From: Pseudonocardia acidicola
Lineage (GTDB): Bacteria > Actinomycetota > Actinomycetes > Mycobacteriales > Pseudonocardiaceae
Reading direction: 5' to 3'
Assembly (NCBI RefSeq): GCF_012911935.1
Contig: NZ_JAAXLA010000002.1
Coordinates: 124,001-188,000 of the forward strand
DNA length: 64,000 nucleotides
The notes below the pieces were generated by a model. It made no database searches, was not told the origin of the DNA, and was given only the letters and a program-made list of their open reading frames with translations. Every line of letters starts with the position of its first letter. Position 1 is the stretch's first letter. Made by a program: the position numbers and the translations under genes. Positions 1 to 10,642 of this stretch are shown here, in pieces.

Positions 1-214
1 CCGACAGGTGGCCGACCTCGAGGATGTGCCGCAGGTAGCCGGCGTTGGTCGCGGTGGCCGGGTTCGGCTTCCCCCACGACTGGTAGCAGGCCCGGCCGGC
101 GAACTCGGCGAGCGCCTGGCCGCCGTCGGCGTCGGTGCTCCACGGCACGTCGGCGGGCGGGAAGAACTCGGTCTTGGCGACCAGCTGCACGGTCAGGGGC
201 ACGGTCTCCGGCAT
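1..214 (-). CDS. thyX: Flavin-dependent thymidylate synthase ThyX, N-terminal part
   Basis: Makes dTMP from dUMP with methylene-tetrahydrofolate and FAD/NADPH. Only the first 71 residues lie in the window; the rest runs off the left edge. The N-terminus reads [17 protein letters not shown], followed by a segment with [10 protein letters not shown] and [13 protein letters not shown], which matches the mycobacterial ThyX N-terminus (recognised from memory). The ATG sits six bases after a TACGCT hexamer, so the mRNA is probably leaderless. It is divergent from the ribbon-helix-helix gene. In M. tuberculosis thyX lies in the same neighbourhood as dapB, as here. Confidence 0.9.
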   Translation of the reverse strand, partial: MPETVPLTVQLVAKTEFFPPADVPWSTDADGGQALAEFAGRACYQSWGKPNPATATNAGYLRHILEVGHLS

Positions 215-220
215 GCGGGC

Positions 221-226
221 AGCGTA
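221..226 (-). promoter_or_regulatory. thyX -10 element (leaderless)
   Basis: On the minus strand TACGCT is followed by GCCCGC and then the thyX ATG. This is the TANNNT-N6-start arrangement expected when transcription begins at the start codon. No Shine-Dalgarno sequence is present. Inferred, not mapped. Confidence 0.5.
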
Positions 227-267
227 ACCGGGATCCCCGACACCTCCGGCGATGGCGCCATCCGCCC

Positions 268-304
268 TTGCGTGACGTCACATATGACGCCATAGTGGCG
301 TCAT
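268..304 (+). promoter_or_regulatory. Promoter with embedded operator palindrome
   Basis: A TTGCGT -35 (268-273), 17-bp spacer and CATAGT -10 (291-296) place the start of transcription at the ATG at 303. Over the -10 and start codon lies a perfect inverted repeat, ATGACGCCA (284-292), TAG, TGGCGTCAT (296-304). A 10-bp palindrome GTGACGTCAC (272-281) sits between -35 and -10 and shares the TGACG core. A protein bound here would block the promoter. The downstream gene encodes a likely ribbon-helix-helix protein, so autorepression is the natural inference. Confidence 0.55.
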
Positions 305-818
305 GGATGTCAGTCAGTACGTCACGCAGCTCCGCGAGGACCTGTCCTCGGCTGCGGCCGCCGGCGACGATCAGACCCGGCGGACCGCCGCGCTGCTCGG
401 CGCGGCGATCGAGCCGGCCGCGCGGCTGGCCGTCATGAACGCGCTCTCCGACCTCGCGGCCGAAGTCACGGCGGCCCTCGGCGACCGGGTCGTCGAGGTG
501 CGCCTGGACGGCCGCGACGTGCGGGTCGCGGTCAGCCCGGACACGTCCGAGCACGAGGCCCCCGAACCGCAGCCGAGTTTCACCGCGCCGGCGGGCGGCC
601 CGGACGCGGGGGACATCAGCCGCATCACGCTACGGCTGGTCGAGCAGATCAAGAGCCAGGCCGAGCAGGCCGCGGCCGCACAGGGCGTCTCGCTCAACTC
701 GTGGGTCGCCCAGGCGGTACAGGGCGCACTGTCGGGCAAGCAGAGCCGGCGCGGCCCGCGCGGCGACTGGGGCCGCGGAGATGACGGACGCCGCGTCCGC
801 GGCTGGGTGCAGGGGTGA
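303..818 (+). CDS. HicB/Arc-like ribbon-helix-helix protein
   Basis: 171 residues. Residues about 103-143 (ITLRLVEQIKSQAEQAA followed by QGVSLNSWVAQAVQ) have the beta-helix-helix pattern of Arc/HicB-type DNA-binding domains. The first 90 residues resemble the actinobacterial 'toxin-antitoxin system HicB family' N-terminus and may dimerise or sense a ligand. The tail is Arg/Gly-rich. No HicA toxin is adjacent; the partner is the DUF4097 gene, whose GTG overlaps this stop codon by 4 bp. Probable autorepressor acting on the palindrome at its own start. Antitoxin function is not shown by the sequence. Confidence 0.7.
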   Translation: MDVSQYVTQLREDLSSAAAAGDDQTRRTAALLGAAIEPAARLAVMNALSDLAAEVTAALGDRVVEVRLDGRDVRVAVSPDTSEHEAPEPQPSFTAPAGGPDAGDISRITLRLVEQIKSQAEQAAAAQGVSLNSWVAQAVQGALSGKQSRRGPRGDWGRGDDGRRVRGWVQG

Positions 819-1783
819 GCGCGATGAGCGAACCGACCGGAACCGGCGACGACACCGGCCCCGAGCTGGTCCGTCAGCAGAGCTGGCCGGCCACCGAGCC
901 GGCCGAGCTGGAGGTGTCCATCGACGTCGGCCGGGTGCAGGTGACGTTGTCCGACACCGACGAGGTCCGGGTCGAGGTCCGGCACGATCCGGCCGCGGGC
1001 AGCACCTGGACCCAGGGCCTCAGCGGCCTGTTCAACTGGCTGGGCTCCGCCACGTCCGCGCCGGGCGGCCCGTTCGGCTCGGGCGGACCGTTCCGCGCGC
1101 CGGAGACCGACGTGGCCACCGACGCGGTCCGCGCGGCGGAGATCAGCTGGTCGGAGCTGGGCCGGCGGCTGGTGGTCCGCTCGGCCACCGAGCTGCCGCT
1201 GCGCATGGTGCCGCTGGCCGTGACGGTCAGCGCGCCGTCCCGTTCCCGGGTCGCGGTGCGCACCGGGGCCGGGGACGTGAGCGTGACCGGCCGGGCCGGC
1301 TGGGCCGCCGTGCGTACCGGGTCGGGCGATGCACGGCTCGAGGAGGTCGACGGCGACCTGGAGGTCACCACCGGCTCCGGCGAGGTGGACCTCGGACCGG
1401 TCAGCGGCCGGGCGCGGATACGCACCGGCTCGGGCCGCATCACGGTGGCCGCACTGGGCGGACGGACCGAGATCAGGGCGGGCAGCGGCGACGTCCGCCT
1501 CGGCGAGGTCGCGGCCGACCTGGGGGTGCGCACCGGGTCGGGCGAGGTCACGGTGGCCGATGCGGTGTCCGGTGACTTCGACCTGACCACCGGGTCCGGG
1601 GGCCTGCGGATCGGGGTGCACTCCGGGGTGGCCGCCGAGCTGGACCTGTCGTCGGGCTCCGGCCGGGCCCGCAGCGACCTCGATGTCGGCGGTATGGCGC
1701 CGGAGCAGACGCCGGCGCTGCACATCCGTGGCCGGACCGGGACCGGGGACGTGCTGGTCACCCGGGCCGCGGTGATGGTCTGA
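815..1783 (+). CDS. DUF4097 beta-repeat protein
   Basis: 322 residues, starting at a GTG that overlaps the preceding stop (GTGA), so translation is coupled. From about residue 140 on it is a series of repeats with the signature R-T-G-S-G-D/E-V-x-V, typical of the DUF4097/DUF4098 right-handed beta-solenoid ('putative adhesin') family. No signal peptide or membrane segment is visible, so it is probably cytoplasmic. The family has no established molecular function. The fixed pairing with an RHH regulator suggests that regulator and solenoid act together. Confidence 0.75.
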   Translation: MSAMSEPTGTGDDTGPELVRQQSWPATEPAELEVSIDVGRVQVTLSDTDEVRVEVRHDPAAGSTWTQGLSGLFNWLGSATSAPGGPFGSGGPFRAPETDVATDAVRAAEISWSELGRRLVVRSATELPLRMVPLAVTVSAPSRSRVAVRTGAGDVSVTGRAGWAAVRTGSGDARLEEVDGDLEVTTGSGEVDLGPVSGRARIRTGSGRITVAALGGRTEIRAGSGDVRLGEVAADLGVRTGSGEVTVADAVSGDFDLTTGSGGLRIGVHSGVAAELDLSSGSGRARSDLDVGGMAPEQTPALHIRGRTGTGDVLVTRAAVMV

Positions 1784-1796
1784 GGCCGGCCGGCCA

Positions 1797-3029
1797 TCAG
1801 CCGAGCGCAGCGGCGAGTGGGGCGGCGAGGTCGCCCCGCTCGCCCGCCACGACGCCGTCCAACCCCAGCCAGCCGGCCATCAGCCGCAGCTCCGCGGCCA
1901 GCTCGGCGACCACCCGCGACGTGTCGGCGCCGGGTTCGGCGAACGCCCCCGGCACCCGCAGGACCCCGGCCGCGCGGTCGGCCTTGAGGTCGACCCGGGC
2001 GACCAGCGCGTCGTCGAGCAGGAACGGGAACACGTAGTAGCCGTACTCGCGCCGCGGCTCCGGTACGTAGATCTCGATGCGGTACCGGAAATCGAAGATC
2101 CGCTCGGTGCGCGCCCGTTCCCAGATCAGCGGGTCGAACGGGCACAGCAGCGCCCGGGCGCCGATCCGCCGGGGAGTCCGCGCCGCCGGATGCCGGTAGG
2201 CGCGATGCCGCCAGCCGCGGACCGCGACCGGTTCCAGTTCCCCCGCCTCGACCAGTTCGGCGACCGCCTGCCGGCTGCGGTCGGGGGCGAGCCGGTAGTA
2301 GTCGCGCAGGTCGGGCTCGGTCGCGATGCCCAGCGCCGACGCCGCCCGTGCGATCAGCCCGCGCGCCGCCTCGTCCGGGTCGGCGGGGTGCGCGGCCAGC
2401 ACCTCGGGCGGGAGCACCCGCTCGGGCAGGTCGTAGAGCCGCTGGAAGTTCACCCGGGTGCCGGTGGTGAGCGCCCCCATCCCGAACAGCCACTCACAGA
2501 TCCGCTTCACGTCGGAGCGCTGCCACCACGACACCCCGGGCGGGCGCGGCCGGCCTGGTCCGCCCAGGACGGTCTCGAGCGCGCCGGCACCGACCGGGCC
2601 GAGCTCCTTCACCGCCGCCAGCACGTCGTCGACGAGCCCGGGCTCACGCTCGGCGAGAGCGCGGTAGTTGCGCCACCATCCGGCGCGCTTCGCCCCGGAG
2701 AGCAGCAGCGGCCAGTCCTCCACCGGAAGCAGGCTGGCCTCGTGCGCCCAGTACTCGACGAGCAGCCGGGGCCGCCGCGGCGCGTGCTTCCAGGCGGCGT
2801 CGTCGACCAGCGCCGGATCGTAGGCGCCGAGCCGGCTGAACAGCGGCATGTAGTGCGCCCGGACCGCGACGTTGACCGAGTCGAGCTGGAGCAGCCGGGT
2901 GCGGGCCAGCGTCTTCGCCAGGTGCCGCCGGGTGAGCGTCCCCGCCGGGCGCGGGTCGGCGAAGCCCTGCGCCGCCAGCGCCGTACGCCGCGCCGCGGCC
3001 GGACCGATCACCACGGGCGTCGTCGTCAC
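1797..3029 (-). CDS. YcaQ/AlkX-type winged-helix DNA glycosylase
   Basis: 410 residues from a GTG (VTTTPVVIGP). The HTH_42/DUF1006 fold is recognisable from LARTRLLQLDSVNVAVRAHY near the N-terminus and FDFRYRIEIYVPEPRREYGYY in the C-terminal half. The QLD triplet fits the Q-hydrophobic-D catalytic motif of AlkX/YcaQ enzymes, which unhook DNA interstrand crosslinks in E. coli; AlkZ paralogues have Q-x-Q. Substrate is inferred from the family. It is followed downstream only by the convergent DUF4097 gene. The frame is open further upstream, but that extension is antisense-like to the exporter gene. Confidence 0.75.
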   Translation of the reverse strand: MTTTPVVIGPAAARRTALAAQGFADPRPAGTLTRRHLAKTLARTRLLQLDSVNVAVRAHYMPLFSRLGAYDPALVDDAAWKHAPRRPRLLVEYWAHEASLLPVEDWPLLLSGAKRAGWWRNYRALAEREPGLVDDVLAAVKELGPVGAGALETVLGGPGRPRPPGVSWWQRSDVKRICEWLFGMGALTTGTRVNFQRLYDLPERVLPPEVLAAHPADPDEAARGLIARAASALGIATEPDLRDYYRLAPDRSRQAVAELVEAGELEPVAVRGWRHRAYRHPAARTPRRIGARALLCPFDPLIWERARTERIFDFRYRIEIYVPEPRREYGYYVFPFLLDDALVARVDLKADRAAGVLRVPGAFAEPGADTSRVVAELAAELRLMAGWLGLDGVVAGERGDLAAPLAAALG

Positions 3030-3061
3030 GCCGGGGATGGTGCCAGGTACCCCCGACGATC

Positions 3062-4024
3062 TCAGCCGGGCACTGCCGGTGGCCGGCGCTCCGCGGCGAC
3101 CACCAGCACCACGGCGAGCAGCACGATCGCGCCGCCCAGCAACTGCACCGGCGAGAACCGCTCCCCCACCACCAGCACCCCGAGCAGCACGGCGATCACC
3201 GGGTTGACGTAGGCGTAGGTCGCCACCGTGGAGACCGGCAGCGCGGACAGCGCGTAGGCGTACGCACTGAACGCCCCGCACGAGACGACCACCGCCATGT
3301 AGACCCAGGCCCACCAGGACACGGCCGACACCGCGCCGACGTCGAGCCGGTCGCCCTTGGCCAGGCTCACCGTGAGCAGGATGGCGCCGCCGGCCAGCAT
3401 CTGCACCGCGGCCAGCGCGAACGGGCTGGGCGGCACCGGCAGCCGGGTGGTGGCGAACGTGCCGCTGGCCCAGCCCAGCCCGGCCAGCAGCACCAGCCAC
3501 GGCCCCCACCAGGCGCTGCCGAGGACGCCACCGGACCCCCCGGACGGGGCGGCCAGCAGAAGCACCGCGAGCCCGATCATGCCGACGCCGACCCCGAGCA
3601 GCGTGGCCCGCCGCGGCCGGTCCCTGGTCAGCGCGCGCAGCAGCACGATGTAGAGCGGGACCGACGCGATGAGCAGCGCGGCCAGCCCGGACGCGACCTT
3701 CTGCTGGGCCAGCGTGACCAGCCCGTTGCCCCAGGCCGGCAGCAGCAGCCCGGACAGCAGCACCGTCCCGAACTGGGCGCGGGTCATCCGGAACGCCTTC
3801 GCGCCACCGACCAGTAGCACGATCACCGCGAGCAGCAGGCCGCCGACCAGGAACCGGAACCCACCCGACATCAGCGGCGGGACGCTGGTGATGATCAGGC
3901 GGTTGGCCAGGTAGGTCGAGCCCCACAGCACGTAGACGACACCGAGCGCCGCCCAGGCCACGCCGTCGCCGGTCGCGCGGGCAGCGGGTGAGGTGGCCTG
4001 GGCGGCGCTGCCGGTGTGCGTCAC
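3062..4024 (-). CDS. EamA/DMT-family exporter (YedA-like)
   Basis: 320 residues from a GTG. About ten hydrophobic helices are visible in two five-helix EamA halves, with the family signature VLWGSTYLANRLIITSVPP near residue 33 and a second repeat in which YVNPVIAVLLGVLVVGE marks the end of the paired helices. Inner-membrane drug/metabolite transporter; substrate not predictable. It lies upstream of the glycosylase gene on the same strand with a 32-bp gap, so the two may be co-transcribed. Confidence 0.8.
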   Translation of the reverse strand: MTHTGSAAQATSPAARATGDGVAWAALGVVYVLWGSTYLANRLIITSVPPLMSGGFRFLVGGLLLAVIVLLVGGAKAFRMTRAQFGTVLLSGLLLPAWGNGLVTLAQQKVASGLAALLIASVPLYIVLLRALTRDRPRRATLLGVGVGMIGLAVLLLAAPSGGSGGVLGSAWWGPWLVLLAGLGWASGTFATTRLPVPPSPFALAAVQMLAGGAILLTVSLAKGDRLDVGAVSAVSWWAWVYMAVVVSCGAFSAYAYALSALPVSTVATYAYVNPVIAVLLGVLVVGERFSPVQLLGGAIVLLAVVLVVAAERRPPAVPG

Positions 4025-4168
4025 GGAAACACGTTGTCATGGCGAACGACCGGCGCGCGAGGGTTGGCCCGGTCACTCTCCGGCGCCGGCAGGCGGGCCG
4101 GTCGCCGCCGCGTCACCCCGCACGCCCGGCCGCTGCCCCGCCCGGCCGCGTCCGGTATGCATGCCGGC

Positions 4169-5606
<1,438 letters not shown>

Positions 5607-5614
<8 letters not shown>

Positions 5615-6242
5615 GCAAGCGGCGGCGCCGGAACCCGACCACCTCGATCGCGTGTTCCGGGCGCTCGCCCACCCCGCCCGGCGCGACATGCTCGCCCGGC
5701 TCGCCCAGGCACCCCGATCGGTCGGCGAGCTCGCCGCGCCGTACAGCATGTCGCTGGCCGCGGCGTCCAAGCACGTGCACGCCCTGGAGGGCGCCGGTCT
5801 CGTCCGGCGCACCGTCGACGGCCGCACCCACAGGTGCCGGCTGGACCCCGCGCCGCTGGCCGCGGCCCACGAATGGATCCGCTGCTACGAACGGTTCTGG
5901 TCCGACCGGCTCGACTCCCTCGATGCGCTGTTCGTACCGCCGCCACCGGGCCCGGCACCGAGAAGGCGCCCTGAGTCAGCCGGCCACCAGTCCGGCGATC
6001 CACACACCGGCGGCCAGCAGCGCCGCGGCCAGCTCGATGAGGATGCTCCAGCCCACCGCGCCCAGTGCACGGCGGGCCGACGGCCAGGCGGCACCGCGGT
6101 CGTCGAGCCGGGCCAGCTCGGCGAGATAGACACCGAGCACGAAGCCGAGGAAGAGTCCGATCACCGGGACCACGAAGAACCCGATCGTGCCGAGCACCAC
6201 GCCGGCCGCGACGGTGCGCCCCGGCACGCCGGACTCCCGTAA
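5607..6242 (+). CDS. ArsR-family repressor with antisense-like C-terminal extension
   Basis: The first ~115 residues are a typical ArsR winged helix: HLDRVFRALAHPARRDMLA, then the recognition helix MSLAAASKHVHALEGAGLV and the wing RRTVDGRTHRCRLD. No metal-binding cysteine motif is seen, so it is more like the SRPBCC-associated ArsR group. The frame does not stop after the domain. It runs on for about 95 residues that are simply the reverse of the convergent DUF456 gene. Either the stop has been lost or a one-base shift near 5965 hides a TGA. Expression is probably leaderless and autoregulated. Confidence 0.7.
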
Positions 6243-6446
6243 CCGGCGCCCGGGCACCAGGTACTTCGCGACGGTGCCGGTCGCGAGGATCACGGCGCAC
6301 ACGCCCAGCACCGTCCAGCCGACCGCGTCGGCGCGAGGGACCGCCCACACCGCGACACCGGCCAGCACCAGCACCGGCCCTGGCAGGACCGGCACGACGA
6401 TCCCGGCCAGGCCGATGAGGATCAGTACCGCGGCGAGGACCGTCAT
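5976..6446 (-). CDS. DUF456 membrane protein
   Basis: 156 residues with four to five hydrophobic helices, beginning MTVLAAVLILIGLAGIVVPV and including GVVLGTIGFFVVPVIGLFLGF, the Gly-rich pattern of the DUF456 family. Small inner-membrane protein of unknown function. It starts just beyond the pepR stop codon (6467) on the same strand and is probably the last gene of that operon. The 3' part overlaps the C-terminal extension of the convergent ArsR reading frame by about 270 bp. Confidence 0.75.
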   Translation of the reverse strand: MTVLAAVLILIGLAGIVVPVLPGPVLVLAGVAVWAVPRADAVGWTVLGVCAVILATGTVAKYLVPGRRLRESGVPGRTVAAGVVLGTIGFFVVPVIGLFLGFVLGVYLAELARLDDRGAAWPSARRALGAVGWSILIELAAALLAAGVWIAGLVAG

Positions 6447-6466
6447 GCGCGGAGTACGGCCTCGCC

Positions 6467-7816
6467 TCAGGCCAGGTCGCGCAGCGCGGCGGGGAGCTCG
6501 TCGAGGTCGTCGTAGGGGCCGACGACGGCCGCGGTGAGCGGCGCGGAGAGCAGTTCGGCGGCGACCTCGGCGACGTCGTCGCCGGTCACCGCGGAGATCC
6601 GGTCGAGGCTCTCGGTGATGCTGCGCTGCCGGCCGTGGTCCAGCTCGGAGCGGCCCAGCCGGTTCATCCGCGACGAGGTGTCCTCCAGCCCCAGCACGAG
6701 CCCGCCGCGCAACGAGCCCTGCGCCCTGGCCAGCTCGGCCGCGGTCAGCCCGTCGGCGGCGAGACCGCCGAGCACGTCGCGCACGACGCCGACGACCTCG
6801 CCGAGGCGCTCCGGCGCGCACCCGGCATAGACCGCGAGGCTGCCGGCGTCGGCGTAGGCCGTGGTCGCCGAGTAGACCGAGTACGCGAGCCCGCGCTGCT
6901 CGCGGACCTGCTGGAACAGCCGCGAGCTGAGCCCGCCGCCGAGCGCGGTGTTGAGCACGTTCAGCACCGGACGCCGCGGATCGTACCGGTCCAGCCCGGG
7001 GACGCCGAGCATCAGGTGCGCCTGCTCGGTGTCCTCGGTCCGCAGCGCGATCCGCGGTCCCGCGCCGAGGGTGAAACGGGAGGTCAGGATCCGGGGCGGC
7101 ACCGGGGAGGCGTCGACCCCGTGCCGGGCCGCGGCGGCGGCCAGCGCCGCCCCGACGAGGTCCACCACCTGGTTGTGCACCAGGTTCCCGGCCGCTGCGA
7201 CGATCATCCGCGGGGTCGTGTACTCGCCCCGCCAGAAGTCGTGCAGGGTCTCCCGGCTCATCCCGCGGATCGACTCCTCGGAGCCGATCACCGGCCGGCC
7301 GAGGGGATGATCGGCGAACAGCACCTCGTCGAACAGCTCCCCGAGCAGGTCCTCGGGGTCGTCGTCGCGCATCGCGATCTCCTCGAGCACGACCCCGCGC
7401 TCGAGTTCGACGTCGGTGTGTGCGAGCTGCGCGTCGGTGACGACGTCGGCGAGCACGTCGACGGCCAGCGGCAGATCGGTGTCGAGCACCTGCGCGTAGT
7501 AGCAGGTGTGCTCCTTCGCGGTGAACGCGTTGAGCTCACCGCCGACCGCGTCGATCTCCTCCGCGATGGCCGCCGCCGTGCGCCGGCCGGTGCCCTTGAA
7601 CAGCAGGTGCTCCAGGTAGTGCGCGGCACCCGCCTGCTCGGCGGTCTCGTCGCGGGACCCGATCGCGATCCAGATGCCGAGCGAGACCGAGCGGACGCCC
7701 TGCACCGCCTCGGTCAGGACGCGGACCCCACCGGGCAGATCGGTGCGGGAAACGCCGGGGGTGGGAGACCCGTCGATCGAGCGGGCTCCCGCCCCCGGCG
7801 TCACCAGCGATGTCAA
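6467..7816 (-). CDS. pepR: M16-family zinc peptidase PepR
   Basis: 449 residues. The inverted zinc motif HYLEH (His66, Glu69, His70) is followed by [10 protein letters not shown] and then [22 protein letters not shown], all diagnostic of M16 peptidases. The start codon is TTG, sharing four bases (TTGA) with the pnp stop. This is the same pnp-pepR order as in M. tuberculosis (Rv2783c-Rv2782c). Cytoplasmic; physiological substrate unknown. Confidence 0.9.
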   Translation of the reverse strand: MTSLVTPGAGARSIDGSPTPGVSRTDLPGGVRVLTEAVQGVRSVSLGIWIAIGSRDETAEQAGAAHYLEHLLFKGTGRRTAAAIAEEIDAVGGELNAFTAKEHTCYYAQVLDTDLPLAVDVLADVVTDAQLAHTDVELERGVVLEEIAMRDDDPEDLLGELFDEVLFADHPLGRPVIGSEESIRGMSRETLHDFWRGEYTTPRMIVAAAGNLVHNQVVDLVGAALAAAAARHGVDASPVPPRILTSRFTLGAGPRIALRTEDTEQAHLMLGVPGLDRYDPRRPVLNVLNTALGGGLSSRLFQQVREQRGLAYSVYSATTAYADAGSLAVYAGCAPERLGEVVGVVRDVLGGLAADGLTAAELARAQGSLRGGLVLGLEDTSSRMNRLGRSELDHGRQRSITESLDRISAVTGDDVAEVAAELLSAPLTAAVVGPYDDLDELPAALRDLA

Positions 7817-10089
7817 CTCGACGTGACCTCGGCGGACTCGGCCGGAGCCTCGCCCTCGGCGGGGGCCTCGGCGGCGTTCTCGGCGGCCTTCTCGTTGTCG
7901 TCGGACACCGGCAGCAGGCTGATCTTGCCGCGGTTGTCGATGTCGGAGACCTCGACACGGATCTTGTCGCCGACCTTGACGACGTCCTCGACCTTGCCGA
8001 TGCGCTTGCCGTTGCCCAGCTTCGAGATGTGCACCAGGCCGTCCTTGCCCGGCACCAGCGAGACGAACGCACCGAACGCCGCGGTCTTGACCACGGTGCC
8101 CAGGAACCGCTCGCCGATCTTCGGCAGCTGCGGGTTGGCGATCGCGTTGATCAGGCCGATCGCCTGCTCCGCGGACGGGCCGTCGGCGGCACCGACGTAG
8201 ATCGTGCCGTCGTCCTCGATCGAGATGTCCGCGCCGGTCTGCTCGGTGATCGAGTTGATCATCTTGCCCTTCGGGCCGATGACCTCGCCGATCTTGTCGA
8301 CCGGGACCTTGATCGCGGTGACCCGCGGCGCGTAGGTGCTCATCTCGTCGGGGCGGTCGATCGCCTCGCCGATCACCTCCAGGATCGTCAGCCGCGCGTC
8401 CTTGGCCTGCGACAGCGCGGCCGCGAGCACCGCGGACGGGATGCCGTCGAGCTTGGTGTCCAGCTGCAGCGCGGTCACGAAGTCCGCGGTGCCGGCGACC
8501 TTGAAGTCCATGTCGCCGAACGCGTCCTCGGCGCCCAGGATGTCGGTCAGCGCGACGTACTGCGTTTCGAGCGCGCCGGCAGCGTTCTCGACCTCGTCGG
8601 AGACCAGGCCCATCGCGATGCCCGCGACCGGCGCCTTCAGCGGCACACCGGCGTTGAACAGCGACATGGTCGAGGCGCAGACCGAGCCCATCGACGTCGA
8701 GCCGTTGGAGCCCAGCGCCTCGGAGACCTGGCGGATCGCGTAGGGGAACTCCTCGCGCGTGGGCAGCACCGGCAGCAGCGCCCGCTCGGCCAGCGCACCG
8801 TGGCCGATCTCGCGGCGCTTCGGCGAACCCACCCGGCCGGTCTCACCGGTCGAGAACGGCGGGAAGTTGTAGTGGTGCATGTAGCGCTTGTGCGTCTCCG
8901 GACCGAGCGAGTCGATCTGCTGCTCCATGCGCAGCATGTTCAGCGTGGTGACACCCAGGATCTGGGTCTCGCCGCGCTCGAACAGCGCCGAGCCGTGCGC
9001 CCGCGGGACGACCTCGACCTCGGCCGAGAGCGGCCGGATGTCGGTGAGCCCGCGGCCGTCGATGCGCACCTTGTCGCGCAGGATCCGCTGGCGGACCAGC
9101 TTCTTGGTCAGTGACCGGAACGCGGCGCCGAGCTCCTTCTCGCGCCCCTCGAACCGCGGCGCGAGCTCCCCGACGACCTTCGCCTTGAGCTCGTCGAGCC
9201 GGGTCTCGCGCTCCTGCTTGGCCGCGATGGTGAGGGCCTGGGCCAGGTCGTCCGAGACCAGCTCCGAGACCAGCTCGAACACGTCGGACTGGTAGGCCGG
9301 GAACACCGGGAAGTCGCCGGTCGGCTTGGCGGCCGCGTCGGCCAGCTGCTGCTGCGCGACGGCCAGGGTGCGGATGAACGGCTTCGCCGCCTCCAGGCCC
9401 TCCGCGACGATCTGCTCGGTCGGCGCCTGCGCGCCGTCGGAGACGAGGCCGATCGTGTGCGTGGTGGCCTCGGCCTCGACCATCATGATCGCGACGTCGT
9501 CACCGACGATGCGGCCGGCGACGACCATGTCGAACACGGCGCGCTCGAGCAGCTCGTGAGTCGGGAACGCGACCCACTGGCCGTCGACCAGGGCGACGCG
9601 GACGCCGCCGATCGGGCCGGAGAACGGCAGCCCGGCGAGCTGGGTGGACGCCGAAGCGGCGTTGATGGCCAGCGCGTCGTACGGGTCCTGCGGGTGCAGC
9701 GACATGACCGTGACGACGATCTGGATCTCGTTGCGCAGGCCGTCGACGAACGAGGGGCGCAGCGGCCGGTCGATGAGCCGACAGGTCAGGATCGCGTCGG
9801 TGCCGGGCCGTCCCTCGCGACGGAAGAACGAGCCGGGGATGCGGCCCGCGGCGTACATCCGCTCCTCGACGTCGACCGTGAGCGGGAAGAAGTCGAAGTG
9901 CTCCTTGGGCTGCTTCGACGCCGTGGTGGCGGACAGCAGCATGGTCTCGTCGTCGAGGTAGGCGACGACGGAGCCGGCGGCCTGACGGGCCAGCCGGCCG
10001 GTCTCGAACCGGATGGTGCGGGTACCGAAGCTGCCGTTGTCGATCACGGCAGTGGTCTCGTGCACCTCGGTCTGGATGGGATCGGTCAT
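7813..10089 (-). CDS. pnp: Polyribonucleotide nucleotidyltransferase (PNPase)
   Basis: 3'-5' phosphorolytic exoribonuclease of RNA decay. 758 residues: two RNase PH domains, then a KH domain with [20 protein letters not shown] and an S1 domain ([18 protein letters not shown] followed by [10 protein letters not shown]), ending in an acidic Ala/Glu-rich tail. The ATG at 10089 follows GAGGAGA by ten bases. Stop overlaps the pepR start. Upstream lies rpsO with a structured 283-bp spacer. Confidence 0.95.
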   Translation of the reverse strand: MTDPIQTEVHETTAVIDNGSFGTRTIRFETGRLARQAAGSVVAYLDDETMLLSATTASKQPKEHFDFFPLTVDVEERMYAAGRIPGSFFRREGRPGTDAILTCRLIDRPLRPSFVDGLRNEIQIVVTVMSLHPQDPYDALAINAASASTQLAGLPFSGPIGGVRVALVDGQWVAFPTHELLERAVFDMVVAGRIVGDDVAIMMVEAEATTHTIGLVSDGAQAPTEQIVAEGLEAAKPFIRTLAVAQQQLADAAAKPTGDFPVFPAYQSDVFELVSELVSDDLAQALTIAAKQERETRLDELKAKVVGELAPRFEGREKELGAAFRSLTKKLVRQRILRDKVRIDGRGLTDIRPLSAEVEVVPRAHGSALFERGETQILGVTTLNMLRMEQQIDSLGPETHKRYMHHYNFPPFSTGETGRVGSPKRREIGHGALAERALLPVLPTREEFPYAIRQVSEALGSNGSTSMGSVCASTMSLFNAGVPLKAPVAGIAMGLVSDEVENAAGALETQYVALTDILGAEDAFGDMDFKVAGTADFVTALQLDTKLDGIPSAVLAAALSQAKDARLTILEVIGEAIDRPDEMSTYAPRVTAIKVPVDKIGEVIGPKGKMINSITEQTGADISIEDDGTIYVGAADGPSAEQAIGLINAIANPQLPKIGERFLGTVVKTAAFGAFVSLVPGKDGLVHISKLGNGKRIGKVEDVVKVGDKIRVEVSDIDNRGKISLLPVSDDNEKAAENAAEAPAEGEAPAESAEVTSS

Positions 10090-10190
10090 GAAGTGGGTGT
10101 CTCCTCGTGGAGTGAGCACGGGGCCACCACTGCGGGTGCGATCCTCGGCGGAGCCGGTCTTCGATCGAAGCCCTCGGGCGGCCGCTCCCG

Positions 10191-10211
10191 GGGACGTCTC
10201 GGAGACGTCCC
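10191..10211 (-). other. rpsO-pnp intergenic hairpin
   Basis: Perfect 9-bp arms GGGACGTCT and AGACGTCCC separated by three bases, in the transcribed spacer upstream of pnp. It is followed toward rpsO by nothing resembling a U-tract, so it is not a typical intrinsic terminator. In other bacteria a hairpin in this spacer is cut by RNase III in pnp autocontrol; the same role here is inference. A 12-bp palindrome CTTCGATCGAAG lies at 10159-10170. Confidence 0.45.
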
Positions 10212-10324
10212 GGCGAGCGGACGGGCCCGGGAGCCACTACCGAGGACCGGCGGATCGTCCTCCCCCGCGGTGGCGCGGGTGCGGTGAAATCGCTGGTTCA
10301 GTTGTGCTCCGGGGCCGGGACGGC

Positions 10325-10370
10325 GATCACGTGATCGATCACATGGTCACTCCGCCCCGGCACCGGGGGC
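10325..10370 (-). terminator. Structured region downstream of rpsO
   Basis: Two bases after the rpsO stop codon is a GC-rich stem (10354-10370, GCCCC paired with GGGGC). Beyond it lie two overlapping 12-bp palindromes, GATCACGTGATC (10325-10336) and GTGATCGATCAC (10331-10342). There is no T-run. It could attenuate read-through from rpsO into pnp or be an RNA-processing site. Confidence 0.35.
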
Positions 10371-10372
10371 GA

Positions 10373-10642
10373 TCAGCGGCGCAGGCCGAGGCGCTCGATC
10401 AGGGACCGGTAGCGCGCGATGTCGACCTGGGCCAGGTACTTGAGCAGCCGCCGGCGGCGACCGACCATGAGCAGCAGGCCGCGGCGGGAGTGGTGGTCGT
10501 GCTTGTGCTGCTTGAGGTGCTCGGTCAGGTCGCTGATCCGCTTGGTCAGCAGCGCGACCTGCGCCTCGGGCGACCCGGTGTCGCCCTCGTGGACCCCGTA
10601 GGTGTCCAGGATGGTCTTCTTCTGAGCGGCGTCCAATGCCAC
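10373..10642 (-). CDS. rpsO: 30S ribosomal protein S15
   Basis: 89 residues, the usual S15 length, from a GTG ([16 protein letters not shown]). The central [22 protein letters not shown] stretch is the conserved 16S rRNA-binding region (given here by pattern). Binds the central domain of 16S rRNA early in assembly. A GAGGAGC sequence lies about nine bases before the start. Followed by pnp on the same strand, as in most bacteria. Confidence 0.95.
   Translation of the reverse strand: MALDAAQKKTILDTYGVHEGDTGSPEAQVALLTKRISDLTEHLKQHKHDHHSRRGLLLMVGRRRRLLKYLAQVDIARYRSLIERLGLRR

Noticed and set aside
303..818. HicAB toxin-antitoxin pair
   Set aside because: No HicA-like double-stranded RNA-binding toxin is adjacent; the partner is a DUF4097 solenoid, so calling it a toxin-antitoxin system is not supported.
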